From Sipunculus nudus (lineage: Eukaryota > Annelida > Sipuncula > Golfingiida > Sipunculidae), in the NCBI GenBank assembly GCA_026874595.1, contig CM049307.1, positions 58,536,870 through 58,600,869 on the forward strand: DNA of 64,000 nt. The letters are read 5' to 3'. Below the pieces are notes generated by a model that did not search any database, was not told the DNA's origin, and was given only the letters and a program-made list of their open reading frames with translations. Positions 11,040 through 22,987 of this stretch are shown in pieces. A program made the position numbers and the translations under genes. Each line of letters begins with the position of its first letter. Position 1 is the first letter of the stretch.

Positions 11040-11440
11040 ATTTAGTGGGAGTAAACTAACAGACGAGAGAAAGCATAGAAAGCAGCTCGTGAGGCCTAAT
11101 GGTTCTGTCCTAAGGGTCTCTATGTATATTCAGTGCTTGTGTTTAATATGAAATATCGTTTTATATGTGCCACTTCTCTGCTTTGACGAGTCTTTTATTA
11201 TGTCTGCCAAGTACATATAAATATTAATTTGGGTTCGTCATTCCTCAGTTGTAAAGTACATAGAAATACATCACGTTCCTGGAATACGAGGGCGTACAAA
11301 AACTTCAAGAAGGCATTTCGAGGAAAACTACCTTGTCGTGACTTGATGAATATTTTATTCACTCACCAACCTCATTTTCCTTAAGGAAATAACCTTACCT
11401 CAGGTTGTGCGATTTAGATTATATGACAGACAACAGATTG
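11040..11440 (+). repeat. Duplicated segment D, downstream copy, block 2
   Basis: Counterpart of 7668-8780 without the 180-bp-unit element. The join corresponds to about 11160-11185 (TCGTTTTATATG, then CTTTGACGAGTC), the probable pre-insertion state. The best matched part is 11266-11410. Confidence 0.75.
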
Positions 11441-11544
11441 CAAAGATCTCGACAAAAGGACACATATACATGTATACATATTATGTGTGGGTATATATAT
11501 AAATTTATATATATAGTAGATCCTCTTAATTACAATGACGGACT

Positions 11545-11584
11545 GTATATATATATATATATATATGATATAAATATATATATA
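11545..11584. repeat. (AT)n microsatellite, interrupted
   Basis: A TATA-rich tract within a broader 180-bp AT-rich stretch (11460-11640). Confidence 0.9.
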
Positions 11585-11689
11585 CTCATTATTTATATAA
11601 ATGTATTTTTACACACATTATATATACATATTATTTATCTTTTAGATTACCTAATGAATCATTTGATATAATACAATTACAACAACATT

Positions 11690-12838
11690 AATAATAATAT
11701 TAATGTATAACGTACAATGTTTAAATGTTAGGAAAATACAGTTTGTAAAATACAATGAAGCAATATGCAGAAATTATATAAATAAAAATTGGTATATTGA
11801 TTTATTGATTACAGTTTCACACTGGATTCCAAAACCCCAATAAAATCTTGCATTATCGTTTAAGAAATAAGTCAAATGAGGTTAGAGGAATGAAGGGCAT
11901 CAAAGTATAGTTCGCCGCGGACCGAGCTGATAAACAGATAAAGGGCGTCATCATGATAATCTTATAGGCTTCCAGAAAATTTAGTAAAACATGTACGGAC
12001 CGCACTTTGAAAATATTTTTACAGAAATATTCTGTGCGTTTAAAAACAAATGTCAAAGAGTGATTTATAATAAAAACGCTTGGTATATACCTATAGCTTA
12101 TACCGTTTGACCCACTGAGATCACATAAAACGATACGTTCACATGGCAGAATCAATATGACCATAACAGGGATTACATCTTAAAAAATGACCTGTTTAAT
12201 TGATATGTATACTGCACTTGGAATACAAAGGAAACCCTCATAGAAATACTTCGTTGTGAGGGAAAATGCGTAGATGAAGAAATAGTCACGAATATTCGTT
12301 TTTTTCATTTACTTACGGCAGAAACAATCTAATAAGCCCATAGAGACCTTTAAACTATTACGTCGCGATTACTCACGCAAACTAGCTTTTGAGAATGTGA
12401 CGCATATAAAGGAAAATATAACTCGTATAGGCAGTTCGTGAAAATTCATTAAAATAGTTCATAAATTGTTCATATCCTATAAGAACATAAAACAATAGAT
12501 CGAAAGACTGATATGTGTGTTTAATTACTTCAATTTTAAAGTTTGCATATAATGCCCGGGTTAATCGGGCTATCTTTGGCAATATTTTATGTTCACAAAA
12601 CATGCTACTCACTTTTGTCGGTTATAAAGTCGACTTAACAACAGTTGTCTTCCGCTGATGATAAAGATCGTTAGATACTCTAACACAGTGGGCGCCAGGA
12701 GCTCGACTGTGTTTATTTTGGACGGTATTCCCACCCTTTCGCAAGAGGTATTTCGTCCTTGTTTAATATTCCACAGGGTAGCGCGTGACCAGAATGTTAA
12801 TATGTTCATGTAAGTATTGCTAACCGACATCTCCAAAG
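11690..12838. other. No gene seen
   Basis: Unique AT-rich sequence. The longest frame (103 codons, minus, 11853-12164) has no recognisable feature. Confidence 0.55.
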
Positions 12839-13318
12839 CAGGGCTGGGTTAAGAATGCAAGGGACCCCTAGCTGGCTGTACTTTAAGCAGGGACTCTATC
12901 ATCAAATTGATATTTATGTACAAGTACCAAAATATATATGGTAGTCCGTCTTTTGACCTGAAATGTAGGAAAAAGAACAATATACATTTATTCCCCAAAA
13001 CCAGCGAAGGATTTCGCCACATTTACTGTTTTAATTAACCTCAATACAGCCTATTTTTTATTTAAATCTACACCACGTACACCCCATTCAGTACAGAGCC
13101 TCCGTATATGAGCTCCTGCTAAACTGGGGTCTTCTAGGTGCTACCGAGAAATTGTTCACAGACTGGCATCGCCGAGCATTTCCAATAAGAAACGCATTAA
13201 TTTCGTTTAACACACAAACATGTTGGTTAAATTATTTTCGGGCCCCCTAATTTATGGGGTATCCGGCTGCAGACCACTCAGCCCCCCCCCCCCCCCCCCC
13301 CACCTTAATCCACCCCTG
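12839..13318 (+). mobile_element. hAT-like non-autonomous element with C20 tract
   Basis: The left end CAGGGCTGGGTTAAG (12839) pairs with the right end CTTAATCCACCCCTG (ends 13318) as imperfect terminal inverted repeats of about 15 bp. Flanking 8-mers CTCCAAAG (12831-12838) and CGCCCAAG (13319-13326) match at 6 of 8 positions, as a decayed 8-bp target duplication would. CAGGGG-type ends and 8-bp duplications are typical of hAT transposons. A 20-base C run lies just inside the right end. No transposase frame. Confidence 0.65.
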
Positions 13319-13487
13319 CGCCCAAGGCAAAGAGGAAAATTTTGATAGAACCTTAGTTTGAATCTAATTTCAGGTAATGCATTCTGGATTATTCTTGACT
13401 CAGTTCATGTAACAATCTGAAAAGACAAGGCTTAATAACATTCTTTAACATCTTACGTGTAAGTTCTTTTTTCGTTCCATAGACTGT

Positions 13488-13700
13488 GCCACCGACAGGC
13501 CGTCGATCTTGACCTCAAAATCTTATTTAAATCGGTAAAATGCCTGGCCCTCTCCCCTGACAACCTGGGTTCGATCGCAGGTGTTGCCATGAAATTGGAT
13601 TGTAGTGGCCCGTCCAACGTCAGTGGTTCTCTCCGGGTTCCTCGGCTTCCTCTGCCTCTCTCACTACACTGGCGTAACTTGTTTCCAATGTCAACTCGTC
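13488..13700 (+). mobile_element. tRNA-derived SINE (family C), copy 1
   Basis: The head carries a B-box-like GGGTTCGATCGC at 13567-13578, preceded by GGTAAAATGCCTGGCCCTC. The body is TGGCCCGTCCAACGTCAGTG followed by a TCTCCGGGTTCCTC block. Three other copies share the body (28727-28880, 50848-51082, 51398-51548). Similar TTTTCTCCGGGT..CCGGTTTCC cores are known from widespread marine-invertebrate SINEs (possibly the MetaSINE group, from memory). The 3' part past 13690 has diverged and its end is unclear. Confidence 0.78.
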
Positions 13701-13829
13701 TTCAAGCCGGGTTCTTCCTTTACCAAAACTCGAACTGTCAAATTTCTTGTCGAGGGCGCGGTGCTGATATAGCTTCGGCTATGCGCTGTGACCAGCTCGA
13801 GTGCTAGCTCTACTTTAATAAAAAAAACA

Positions 13830-15649
13830 CATTTTATTTACCCTTAAGAGTGGACAATCAACACAAACGATAGCATTTCCTAAGTGCATGTTTAACTACG
13901 GCTTTTTAAAACAGAAACATGTTCAGGTTAAGCTAAATCTCATGTATTTTTTCTAGAGACCTCGGAGAATAAGCCATTAGGCTGCGAGCACTTCGATTGA
14001 AGTACCTGAAACTTTGTCCCAGCACCTTGCTCTGATGTATAGCGTTTGATCGGGCTGTATTTGCTAGCCATTGTTTACAATGAAAGACGGACTGCAGTCG
14101 GTATGTTAAGGCTGTCGTGTCATGACGCAAATCAAACGTCTCGGTGATATAAATATAGTGACGTGACAAGATACCAGAAATCCCATCTAAAAAACAGCAT
14201 TATGAATGTATAATTTGTCCAGTGAGAACAGGGTACGGCAGTGTGCGTTGAAATCAGATGTTTAAACCAAAAATATCCAACTCTTATTTTTTTTTTTCAT
14301 TATTGGCCTCAGACATAAGCGACGACTTAAATTAAAAAAAAAATAAAATTAATGATAATAAGTGAACGGAAAAGATTGAAGTGTGTTTATTGAATCTGCT
14401 GGAACAATGATTCTGCAATCCATGAATCACAATGAAAAGATTTCATTTGGTTCACGTGCCCACGCTATATGTTCCGAAACTATTCTTTAATGGTGTATAT
14501 TATTAACATAATTGAATTTTGGATTAATAAAGCACGAAAATCAAAAATAATAAAAGTAGGTTTTGATAATTCTACTTCAATAAACTTCAAAAATTTGATG
14601 CATAATTTTGATGATTGGACTTTAGGATAAAATGGTCACTATTCATCAGCCCACCTGCGGTCTGGCATAAGATGTAAGAAAAAAGAACTTCTTGTTATTG
14701 TCATGTTAGGATGTTATTACGCAGCAATCCAGTAAAGCAAGGCCTAAATAGTGTTCTGTACTGTACTGATCATCGAGTGTATAAGAACATCGTTTACTGA
14801 GGTTTTTGCAGTTTTAATTATTAACGCACTGGGTTAGAATCCATGTTTGTATAATTTTTAATTATAAGATAAAGAAAGGTAAAGGTTTTATAGTCATATT
14901 CGACTTAATATTTTGCCTTCCTGGTCTTTCCGACCTTAGCCGTCTGAGGAGCATACAACCCCAAGCAACCATAAAAGGGACCAGAAGGTTATTCGTTCTC
15001 CATCCGCTTGCCGCCCATGCATGACATGTACCCATTCATTCCTGTGTGGAGAAGGCGGTGACAACGGGACGCGGAACCTTGCAGTCGCTACCTAAAAATT
15101 CCAAGGCCGTAGCCATGCATTACCTTGCTAAGCTCCAGAACCTGTAAAAAAGACAATGCAGCGAACCTCGTAGTCTCTATCGGGATGCCACACCTTTTTT
15201 TCTTTGGAGCACTGACGGGAGCCTTTACCTCAAACATCCAAAAATCTAACTAAATGGTTGCGTCTCTTTTAAAAATTAAAACAACTGCACAGTTAATATT
15301 TGACCTGGCCTAACTAGAGATCCCGTTATAATGCCTGTATAGCCGTTGCTTACTTTGCAGTCTTACTTATATAAAGACTGAAAATCTACTTTTCATTCGT
15401 ATACATCCATAGTTTCATACTAATGGCAATATTGCGGTTCTTTTCTGTTTGTTACAGCTGCGGGCATAGGACACAATACTGATGTCAGAGAAGCCCTAGA
15501 AAATAAAGTCATCTGCTTATAAAACAAATGAGCCAAGCAGCTGCTCTATACTTAAATTTTAAAGTTTACCTATCGAGAGAAAATGGAACCTTTTGTCAGC
15601 TTGCAGTAATGCTGATAATATGTGCAACAGTTTTTTATAGGCTGTATAT
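13830..15649. other. No gene seen
   Basis: Unique sequence. A more GC-rich patch at about 14930-15200 has no reading frame or RNA fold that I recognise. Confidence 0.5.
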
Positions 15650-15887
15650 TGTTACATGTGTCGTATATTGTGCGCAGGAGGGTTACATGTGTCTGTTGAC
15701 ATTCTGATTCGTGTAGCGAAGGCATATTTCGTTGCTATTGGAACATCGCTTGTTCGGCGCTGGCTCGCGTGTGGGTTCTGAAGTGTAGAGACACAGCGTT
15801 CTTTATTCTCGATGTTTCGGGTCTGTTCATGTGCGTGTGTATTGTTCTTTGGCAACTTTTCATTTCTAGAATTTTCGGATGAGAAGC

Positions 15888-15896
15888 TATAAATAA
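15888..15896 (+). promoter_or_regulatory. LTR TATA box
   Basis: TATAAATAA followed by GGGGCTGTG. The other copies keep related sequences at the same place on the minus strand (TTTAAATAGGGGGCTG and TATATAAGGGGTGTG), so an AT-rich box before GGGG is conserved in all three. Confidence 0.7.
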
Positions 15897-16225
15897 GGGG
15901 CTGTGTTTAGAGCCAACAGAAAGGAAAATTCCAGCGAGCATTAAGGGTGTAACTTTCTCGTCACTTTTGGGATCTTTTCGAATAATTGGAGTGGTGTCAG
16001 ATATTCAACGGATTTTATAATTTAATACGGACTGTCTGCAGTTTGCCTTTGGATTTTTACTATTTACGTGAATTATTGATGTTAAAGGACTCTTGTTGAG
16101 CTGTGACAGCTGGTGGTATCCAGAAATCAAAGCCTAGGATCCGGACACTCTGGTACTGTACATTTAATTTTTATACTGTGTAACTGTATTGATTTAGTGC
16201 ATTGTAATGTTAAGACTGTTCTAAG

Positions 16226-16231
16226 AATAAA
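16226..16231 (+). terminator. LTR polyadenylation signal
   Basis: AATAAA in the AAGAATAAATTATA context. The same hexamer is present in the 18344-19195 copy on the minus strand. About 330 bp downstream of the TATA box. Confidence 0.5.
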
Positions 16232-16386
16232 TTATAATTATTTGCTTAGAAAAAACAATAACTGCTTTATTCATTCCCCTAGACATTTCACGCTGCCTCG
16301 TGTTACAGAATCTGATTTATTTAATGTCCGTACCAGGATTTGTGCTTGTCATGATACATGATCTGTTGTTATTAGGTTCCGTAACA

Positions 16387-18230
16387 ATATATATGAAAAC
16401 AAGTTTAAAGTACCTTCGTGAATGCAAATTTGCCAAACAATTCCTCTGAAGGGATTGAAACAGCAACTGGCAACATAAATACGGATGGCCTTGTGCTCTT
16501 AAAAAGCTATCGGCGATTGCGTTGAAGAAATATTTTTTTTCAAAGTGGCCGTAGCCACCCCCTGAGGACCAAATGAAAAAGAAAACAACTGGTCAACTGA
16601 AATGCTACAGTTTTATGCAGGAATTTATGTCACAGATTATGCACATCAAATGCAATAAGAGCAACTACAATTTCTAACCATACCCATTCTCAGTACTTAT
16701 CTGTCACAATCTCTTCCATCACATCGCATCACTAAGTTTAAACACAGGCAAGCGGGGCAAAATGATAAAGTGTGATAGAAATATAGAGAGTTCATTGCTT
16801 GCTAATGGCAAACAACGGCCAGACAATAGGAACTTCATAATCGTTGTGCCAAAGCCGTTATTATGCTTGTATAACCAAGTTCCATCCACGATAGTTTAAT
16901 AGTGAAAAGGGACAAGATGTTACAAACTGCAATCGAAAGATATAAGAGAAGGGCGGGTTTAAGATTTAAGAGAAAACGCTCACTTTCACGGCGGTTGATT
17001 TCAAGCAGTGATGAGTTAATAGGAATTCAGTCATTACCATGGTTACATTATGCTATTATGATGACATCAAGTAAACTGCAGCTTAATATAGTCCTACCCG
17101 TTAATGCTTCCATCAGTAAAACGGCAAATGATAGCTACTGTGATGAGAGCCTGGGCCCCGTTACCAGATTTCATGTCCTGTCTTTTCCTCCAAACGCTAC
17201 TCTATGAGCATTTTGCCCGTACCGAGTTTATAACAAGATATCAGTTCTTCATGAATATATGAATAAGTAATGATTTCCGTCAAATCTTATCAACCTTGAT
17301 AAGCTATGCTATGCTCCACTAAAATGACCCGAAATGTGTTCCCTCGCTTCAGTGCACCAATTTATCGCAAGCTTTACAGGTAGACCACAAAAAATAGTAG
17401 TTTTTTTTCGGATTCGCCGCTCCCGATTTACAGGGATCACTTTTATTCGAAAATGAGAACCTCCTGGTAAATGTTGCTTGTTTGTGCCCCTGCGTCGATT
17501 TCTTAATATAGTTGACTATTTTTTGTTGCCAATTATATGTAACATTTCAAGAACTGGAGCGATTATGGTATTTTCCTTGGCAATCTTGCTGAATTACACG
17601 AATTTTGTCTCGACCGATAATATAATAATAAATAATTTGCTCGCTCGCTCAAGCATATTTTTTTTCCAAGAGTTCATATAACAATTTGTTTGTGTGATAT
17701 CAGGGACACTTTTTACAGACATAAGCTCACTGGAATCTAATAATCCATTAATGAATTAACAAATCAAGTATCGGGATTATAACTCGAGATATGTATTCTA
17801 ATATTATTCATCTGACGTCATACCTGGTCTTATGACGTTGTACAATACCTGTTAAGATGGCCAAACATATAAATAATGCTGTCAAGCTTTGTCTTTTTTT
17901 TTAATTAGGCATTTGGTCTGTATTGTGTTGATTCTTATCGCCGCCACCTGACCTTATGATACAAGAATACATTTTTCAATTCTTTTCAGTCATATAGATC
18001 CCTGTGAACGATACATATATGTGGTTGGCTTTATCTATGCGATGTTAACATTTCCAATTTTCAATGTTTTGAGATGGTTCGATTTTCGCGATTCCACCAT
18101 ACCCTAAACTACACGAAGAGTACAGCCTGTTGTGTATGTGATTTATGTTCCTAATTAGCTTAACAATTTGAGGACCCTTGTTTTTTATATATGTACATCT
18201 TAACACAATAACAAAAAACCACTGAGATTA
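16387..18230. other. No gene seen; not a retroelement interior
   Basis: Lies between two family L LTRs of opposite orientation. The minus strand, which would be the interior of the 18344 copy, has no gag- or pol-like frame. A plus 101-codon frame at 16902-17207 is basic near its N-terminus but unrecognised and of chance length. Confidence 0.5.
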
Positions 18231-18285
18231 ATCCTGTAAACAATGTATTGTAAACAGTATGTAATCTTGTAAACAATGTATGAAG
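18231..18285. repeat. Short direct repeat around TGTAAACA
   Basis: CTGTAAACAATGTAT and CTTGTAAACAATGTATG lie about 34 bp apart with a third TGTAAACAGTATG between. On the minus strand this is the leader just after the LTR primer site. Confidence 0.7.
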
Positions 18286-18319
18286 GTCAAGGCCTAATAA
18301 ATTTTCAAAACTATTAAGC

Positions 18320-18337
18320 CTCCCAGACGAGCCCCCA
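18320..18337 (-). promoter_or_regulatory. Retroelement primer-binding site, tRNA-Pro-like
   Basis: On the minus strand, 6 nt after the LTR end, the sequence is TGGGGGCTCGTCTGGGAG. From memory this equals the classical tRNA-Pro primer site of murine-type retroviruses (TGGGGGCTCGTCCGGGAT) at 16 of 18 positions. It fixes the LTR orientation and marks 18344-19195 as a 5' LTR. Confidence 0.8.
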
Positions 18338-18343
18338 ATTTTA

Positions 18344-19195
18344 TGTTATGGAACCTAATATCAACAGATCACGTATGCGTGATGAACACAAATTCTGTAA
18401 CGGAAATTAAAAAAAAAATCAGATTCTGTAACACTAGGCAGCGTGAAATGTCAAGGGGAATGAATAAAGAAGTCAGTGGTTTCTTGTTAACAAATAACTA
18501 TAATTTATTCTTAAAACAACCCTAACATTACAATATACTTAATCAATACAAATATACAGTATAACAGCAATATAACAGCAAATCAGTACAATCACACAGT
18601 AAAATAAACAAAGTGCACTGTACCTGGATACCACCACTGTCACAGCGATAAGTCCTTTAACATGTATAAACCGATGAAAGGTTCACACAAATTCTCTCGG
18701 AGAATAACAGTCCAATGAAAAGCTCTTGTAACAATCCCGAAAGTAAACTGAAGACCAAATAAGATTCGTCACAAATCAAGAAGAAAATCTGAAGAAAATC
18801 TATAATTGCCACACTTATCGGAATAGGTCCCACAAACTGACATACACGCTTCTGTGTCCGCTGGGATATTCTCTCACCTCTCTCCCGGCTCTAAAAAACA
18901 GCCCCCTATTTAAAACTTTTCACCTCCAGCCGAGAACCTTCCATTGCTCGAACATTCTAAAGAATCTAACACAATACACACGTTCAAAGAACATACCAGA
19001 ACAAAGAACGCTGTATATCTAGGGTTCAGCCAATGCGGATTACACGGAGCCTGCAACATCCGGCCAGGCGAGGCCGCTACAACACCAGCTACGCGTGGCA
19101 CACAAACCAAATGCCAACAACACATGGAACATCCGTGTGCCTATAAAATAATCACCTGTAAGACCGCTGCATACAATAAAAAGGCACCTGTAACA
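18344..19195 (-). mobile_element. 5' LTR remnant, family L, minus orientation
   Basis: 852 bp. Read on the plus strand it starts TGTTATGGAACCTAAT and ends CACCTGTAACA; as an LTR it reads leftward and is followed by the primer site at 18320-18337. It shares blocks with the other two copies throughout: AGATCACGTATGCGTGATGA, CACTAGGCAGCGTGAAATGTC, AGGGGAATGAATAAA, TACCTGGATACCA, CTTCTG-GTCCGCTGG and AAAGAACGCTGT. It is about 90-115 bp longer than its relatives. No matching 3' LTR or coding interior lies to the left. The flank after 19195 (GTGGA) has no partner to test as a target duplication. Confidence 0.85.
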
Positions 19196-20904
19196 GTGGA
19201 GATAATGCAAAATATATTATATAACTCTTAATATATCTTTATGATGTACAGACAAAATAACAGTTCTGTTATTATTTATATTTGCGGTGTCCTGTCCTTT
19301 ATATTGGCGCCAAGTAGATCAGTTTGTTTCACTTATTTTTATGACAAGACTGTCATTGCACTAGCAACACAATTTTAACTCCTGACCCCCGTTTATACGC
19401 GACTCATTAGGCATTTTTACTGAACTGGTAAACCTTACCTGAGTCGTGATACAAGCCATACTGGGTTGTGCGCTGCTAAGGTCATCCATCCTGCTGCATT
19501 GATATCATGGTAAACAACCGATAAACTTAAAATTAGGCTACGAATGATGATTTATCACATCAGAATACATGTGGATTCGAAACACAAATGATAACGAGTC
19601 CCTTCCTATATCGCGTACAAGTTGGCTATCGTCCATTAACCAGTGCGAGCCATGCTTTTAATCATGCGTTCAGGAATCACATTGACATCCAGAGGGATTT
19701 ACCAATTTGCTGAGTTAAAACGAACATTTTATCTCGCTCATGGTAGGTGTTATTAGTACACGAAAATATTATAAAAATATTTGAATCCTCATGGAGCCTT
19801 AATTACAGTGCGGTTTTCGATGCAACATGTAAGGACACTCTGACGCTGTTAATGTTATAGGGCCGACATTGCGATAGAAATTTAAGCCCAGTGTTCTTAT
19901 CAGTATACCATTAAGTCAAAGCTTATATGTCGCAATGTATACTTAAACAGTTCTTTCCATTTCCATATTTATAAAGTGAATGAGCTCTTTTGTCACATCG
20001 ATAAAAGAAACGCTGGACCCCAAAAAGAAATGTGTTCATATATGTTTAATACTAATAGTAAGAATGAAAATGAAAATTCCTTGCTAAATCTTCACATTTG
20101 TCTATAACGGACGTGGGTTTCGTAATGAGAAGCTATTACGGACAAAACCCTATGTTCCGCCACTGTCCTAATTTTTGGAGCCCATAGCATATTCTGGTTT
20201 ACTAGATTTTATAAAGTCACTTTTATATCAAGTTTCTTTTGATGCTACCAGGAATAACTGACTTCTCGTTCGAGCGCAAGAAGTCCGCCTACTCAAGTCA
20301 TGAAAGGTCCACATATACACTGAGTGACATCTAGATTAATGGCTTTATATTTCCTGTGTTGTCAGAATCAATTTACATTTGGCTGCTACTGTTTATAGTA
20401 AAAGATATCAAGTCTTAACATGTTTTAGGGGTTATCGGGTGCTTTGACTTTGAGAGTTAAACGCTCCACTTCACTTCAATGTCTTGTTTGACAGACACTT
20501 AGAATGTATCTAAGGTCTGGTTTAGAGACGTCAAGTAACTGACAACTACTGTGCCTATTTGAGTTAAGCCCGATAATACCGTTTCGATTTCAAATTCCCT
20601 TTGGGGGTAATTCTGTTGTCAAGACAATCCCATCGAGTTAAGCAAAACGAAATTTAAAGCTAGGTAAATTGAGGAAATATATAAAAAGACGCAAATGTTA
20701 ATTATATTGTTAATGATGTTGATAGTGATCATAAACATGATATATTATACAAAAATTAAGATATACAATTGTACAAGGATTCAGCCCAATTTGAGAAATA
20801 TAGAATAAAGAGCTTAAAGCTGCTGAAAGTAAATAAACATAAAGAAACAACAATTCTTATAAGTTAATCTGAAAGCGGAGGGATTAATGTGAAATCGTTT
20901 ATAA
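19196..20904. other. No gene seen
   Basis: Unique AT-rich sequence without notable frames or repeats. Confidence 0.55.
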
Positions 20905-20965
20905 GTTACCCTGGGGGTAATCATATATCGATTTCACCATACCCCCGGTAGTCGGAATGCGATTT
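20905..20965. repeat. Diverged relative of the 9.87-kb palindrome
   Basis: GTTACCCTGGGGGTAATC, ATCGATTTCA and ATACCCCCGG occur in the same order as at 9869-9910, forming an imperfect inverted repeat centred on ATCGAT. Confidence 0.6.
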
Positions 20966-22079
20966 CAAGTTTATTGTGCAATAAGGTTTCGCTTCAAAGA
21001 GGAAATACATCACAAATGTGTATACGGGGTCGTGTTTTTACCTTTCGAGGGAGTAAACATGCACGGGACAATTTATATTAAATAATATTGAATAACATGA
21101 TTTAGGACCGATCACCGCTAAAAGCACTGGAGACATTCATTATTCATCCATTATTATAATTATATTTACTCCTAATAAATTTAATAATGACCAAAGTACA
21201 AACCATTAACCTCCAGCCTAGTTAATTGGGTTCTGTCACGGAAGGACTGTATGAAGGGATATTTAGCGTTCTTCTTTGATGAAACCTCTAATTGAAACAT
21301 TACATCGTTAAGTAGAAAAGACTGTTATTTCAATTTTAAATACCAGGGCATGGCGTTGAATAGGATTTTTTTAAAAGAAAGGCCACTGCCTAGGACTACA
21401 GCAGGTCTTGAATTTAAAGCAAGGAAAATTATAGTGATTTTCCTGGTAATCATTAGCAAGATGACACAGGGTGCTGTAATTGGATAATAGCTGCAGCTTT
21501 CCCAAGACCGATCATGAATAACAGGGATGGATCCTTTGGTAATTACACTGGCTAGGGCTAGACCTGTTATTTCCTGGTATTTGTGGGTGTGAGTAATTTC
21601 TTCCATCGCGGAAAGTTTTAATCTGTAAACAAGTACTGCAGCGCCGCCAGCAGGCGGTACCTGCGGGTCTCAAATAAAAAGGCTAGCTTGCACTTAGTGA
21701 ATACCTGCGACTTTGCCTGCGCCCATAACGGCCCGTCTCTGCATGCTGTTTCACTTCGAGAATGAATGTTAAGAGCTATTACACGATTAACAGATAGGCC
21801 GTGATAGCCCGGTGGCCATGGCTAGTAGGTACCGGCGCCGAAGGCACCAGCCATGTGGTGCACATTTGCTCGAGCCAGAAGAAAATGATCGTGATGTCTG
21901 GGAATTATCAACCAAGCAGCAACTTCGGTTTATTTGTTAAAACCACTGTTACTGGTTTTGTTAGGTAACTTTTTATGATTTTCCGGGCGATAACCGAATG
22001 TATTGGTTTAGAGGATAATATATACACAAACACTGGGAGGATTAATAAGATTAACGCGTGTTGAGGGTTTGTTACCCTA
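20966..22079. other. No gene seen; short hairpin and fragment
   Basis: A CCGCC-AGCA-GGCGG hairpin occurs near 21645-21660. 21690-21720 (GCTTGCACTTAGTGAATACC) resembles part of the 39.4/41.2-kb duplicated segment near 39955. The patch 21800-21880 looks GC-rich and tRNA-head-like but lacks a B box. Confidence 0.4.
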
Positions 22080-22192
22080 CCCCCCCCCCCCCACCACCAC
22101 TAATGTGTTAGAAGGGGGAGGCTCACAGGGGTTTATGAATTGTTATTTATATCCATGTTTGGGTTCACATTTTTTTTGGAGGGGGGGGGGGG
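22080..22192. repeat. C-run and G-run pair
   Basis: A pure C run of about 13 at 22080-22092 and a G run at about 22181-22192 lie in opposite senses 90 bp apart, which could let them pair. Whether they belong to one element is unclear. Confidence 0.7.
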
Positions 22193-22395
22193 GTCCTAAG
22201 TACCCATGGAGTGCAGTCCATTGAAGAAATCGTTTTTCGTCTCTTCTGTCTGCGTTTGCGCTAACGTCATATCGACCCTCTGGCGTTTCGGCTAGAATAC
22301 TGTCGAGTAAGCCTATACAAGCCTCATTATCCGATTGCCTACTGGGTCGGGTTGTTACGGCTACGTTTGCGCCAGGTCTCCACCAGGGCTGTTTT
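22193..22395 (-). repeat. Interspersed repeat family E, copy 1
   Basis: The core 22321-22373 (ATTATCCGATTGCC, CTGGGTCGGGTTGT, GGCTAC) matches 53526-53580. On the minus strand both copies are open in the same frame and share V-A-TTR-S-QSDN and, further on, LQW. Not recognised; it may be a decayed coding fragment of a transposable element or just a dispersed non-coding repeat. Confidence 0.65.
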
Positions 22396-22769
22396 CCAAA
22401 CACACCTTTTGTCCAAAGTAACAGTCAGAACGTGCATGATCTAATGTTATAGGTTTTGACAAAATTTCAACCTTTCTTCAGGTGTAGTTTCTACTCCGAA
22501 CGAACCTAATAATCTTAGGAGGTGTGGGATGGCCAGAACTACTTGTCTCAACTGTAAACTTTAATATATTATATTTCAGGGAAACACCTTCTGTTACACA
22601 CGATTTTTCATGCGTATACTTATAAAATATTTCTCACTTCCGTGATAACCTCACCACAAAAACACCCATGTTAATGTAATTTGCCTTGAAACAATTCTTT
22701 TCCAACATAATTGAAGTGAGAACGTTAACCTCTTCACTACATTTACACCTGCGCCGCTGGTGTATTTAG

Positions 22770-22850
22770 GAGCCTCGGTGCATTGTGGGTGACAGCCCTA
22801 ACAAAGAGAACCGTCCTCTTTGGAGTCCAATTCTGCTCAGTGTAGTCGCT
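22770..22850 (+). promoter_or_regulatory. Possible promoter-like patch
   Basis: Holds TGCATTGTGGGT (22779-22790), a 12-mer also present at 33817-33828, and about 60 bp on an Inr-like CTCAGTG. GC content is above the surroundings. Weak evidence. Confidence 0.2.
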
Positions 22851-22987
22851 GTATTGTAAAAAAAAGTCTTCTTCACGAGCTTAGTTTTCGCGTATTTTTG
22901 ATAGATTTCCTTCATTCTTGCTTCTTACTGTGCTTATTCTTTGCTGTGAAACATACACAATGCATGGGAGTATAATGTAAAGATACA

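Larger units (their letters stand above)
15650..16386 (+). mobile_element. Solo LTR, family L, plus orientation
   Basis: 737 bp from TGTTACATGTG to GGTTCCGTAACA, so it has TG...CA ends and short inverted repeats (TGTTAC/GTAACA). Flanked by ATAT on both sides (15646-15649 and 16387-16390), a probable 4-bp target duplication. Inside, in this orientation, are a TATA box (15888) and an AATAAA (16226), as expected for U3 then R/U5. It aligns along its length with the minus copies at 18344-19195 and 23648-24411. There is no primer-binding site on its right and no polypurine tract on its left, so it is a solo LTR. The orientation comes from the primer site beside the 18344 copy. Confidence 0.85.

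Noticed and set aside
15650-19195. One complete LTR retroelement between the 15.6-kb and 18.3-kb LTRs
   Set aside because: The two LTRs are in opposite orientation, the first has no primer site beside it, it has its own ATAT flanks, and the 2 kb between has no gag/pol-like frame.
21790-21890. tRNA gene or SINE head (AGCCCGGTGGCCATGG start)
   Set aside because: No B box, no cloverleaf, and no second copy.
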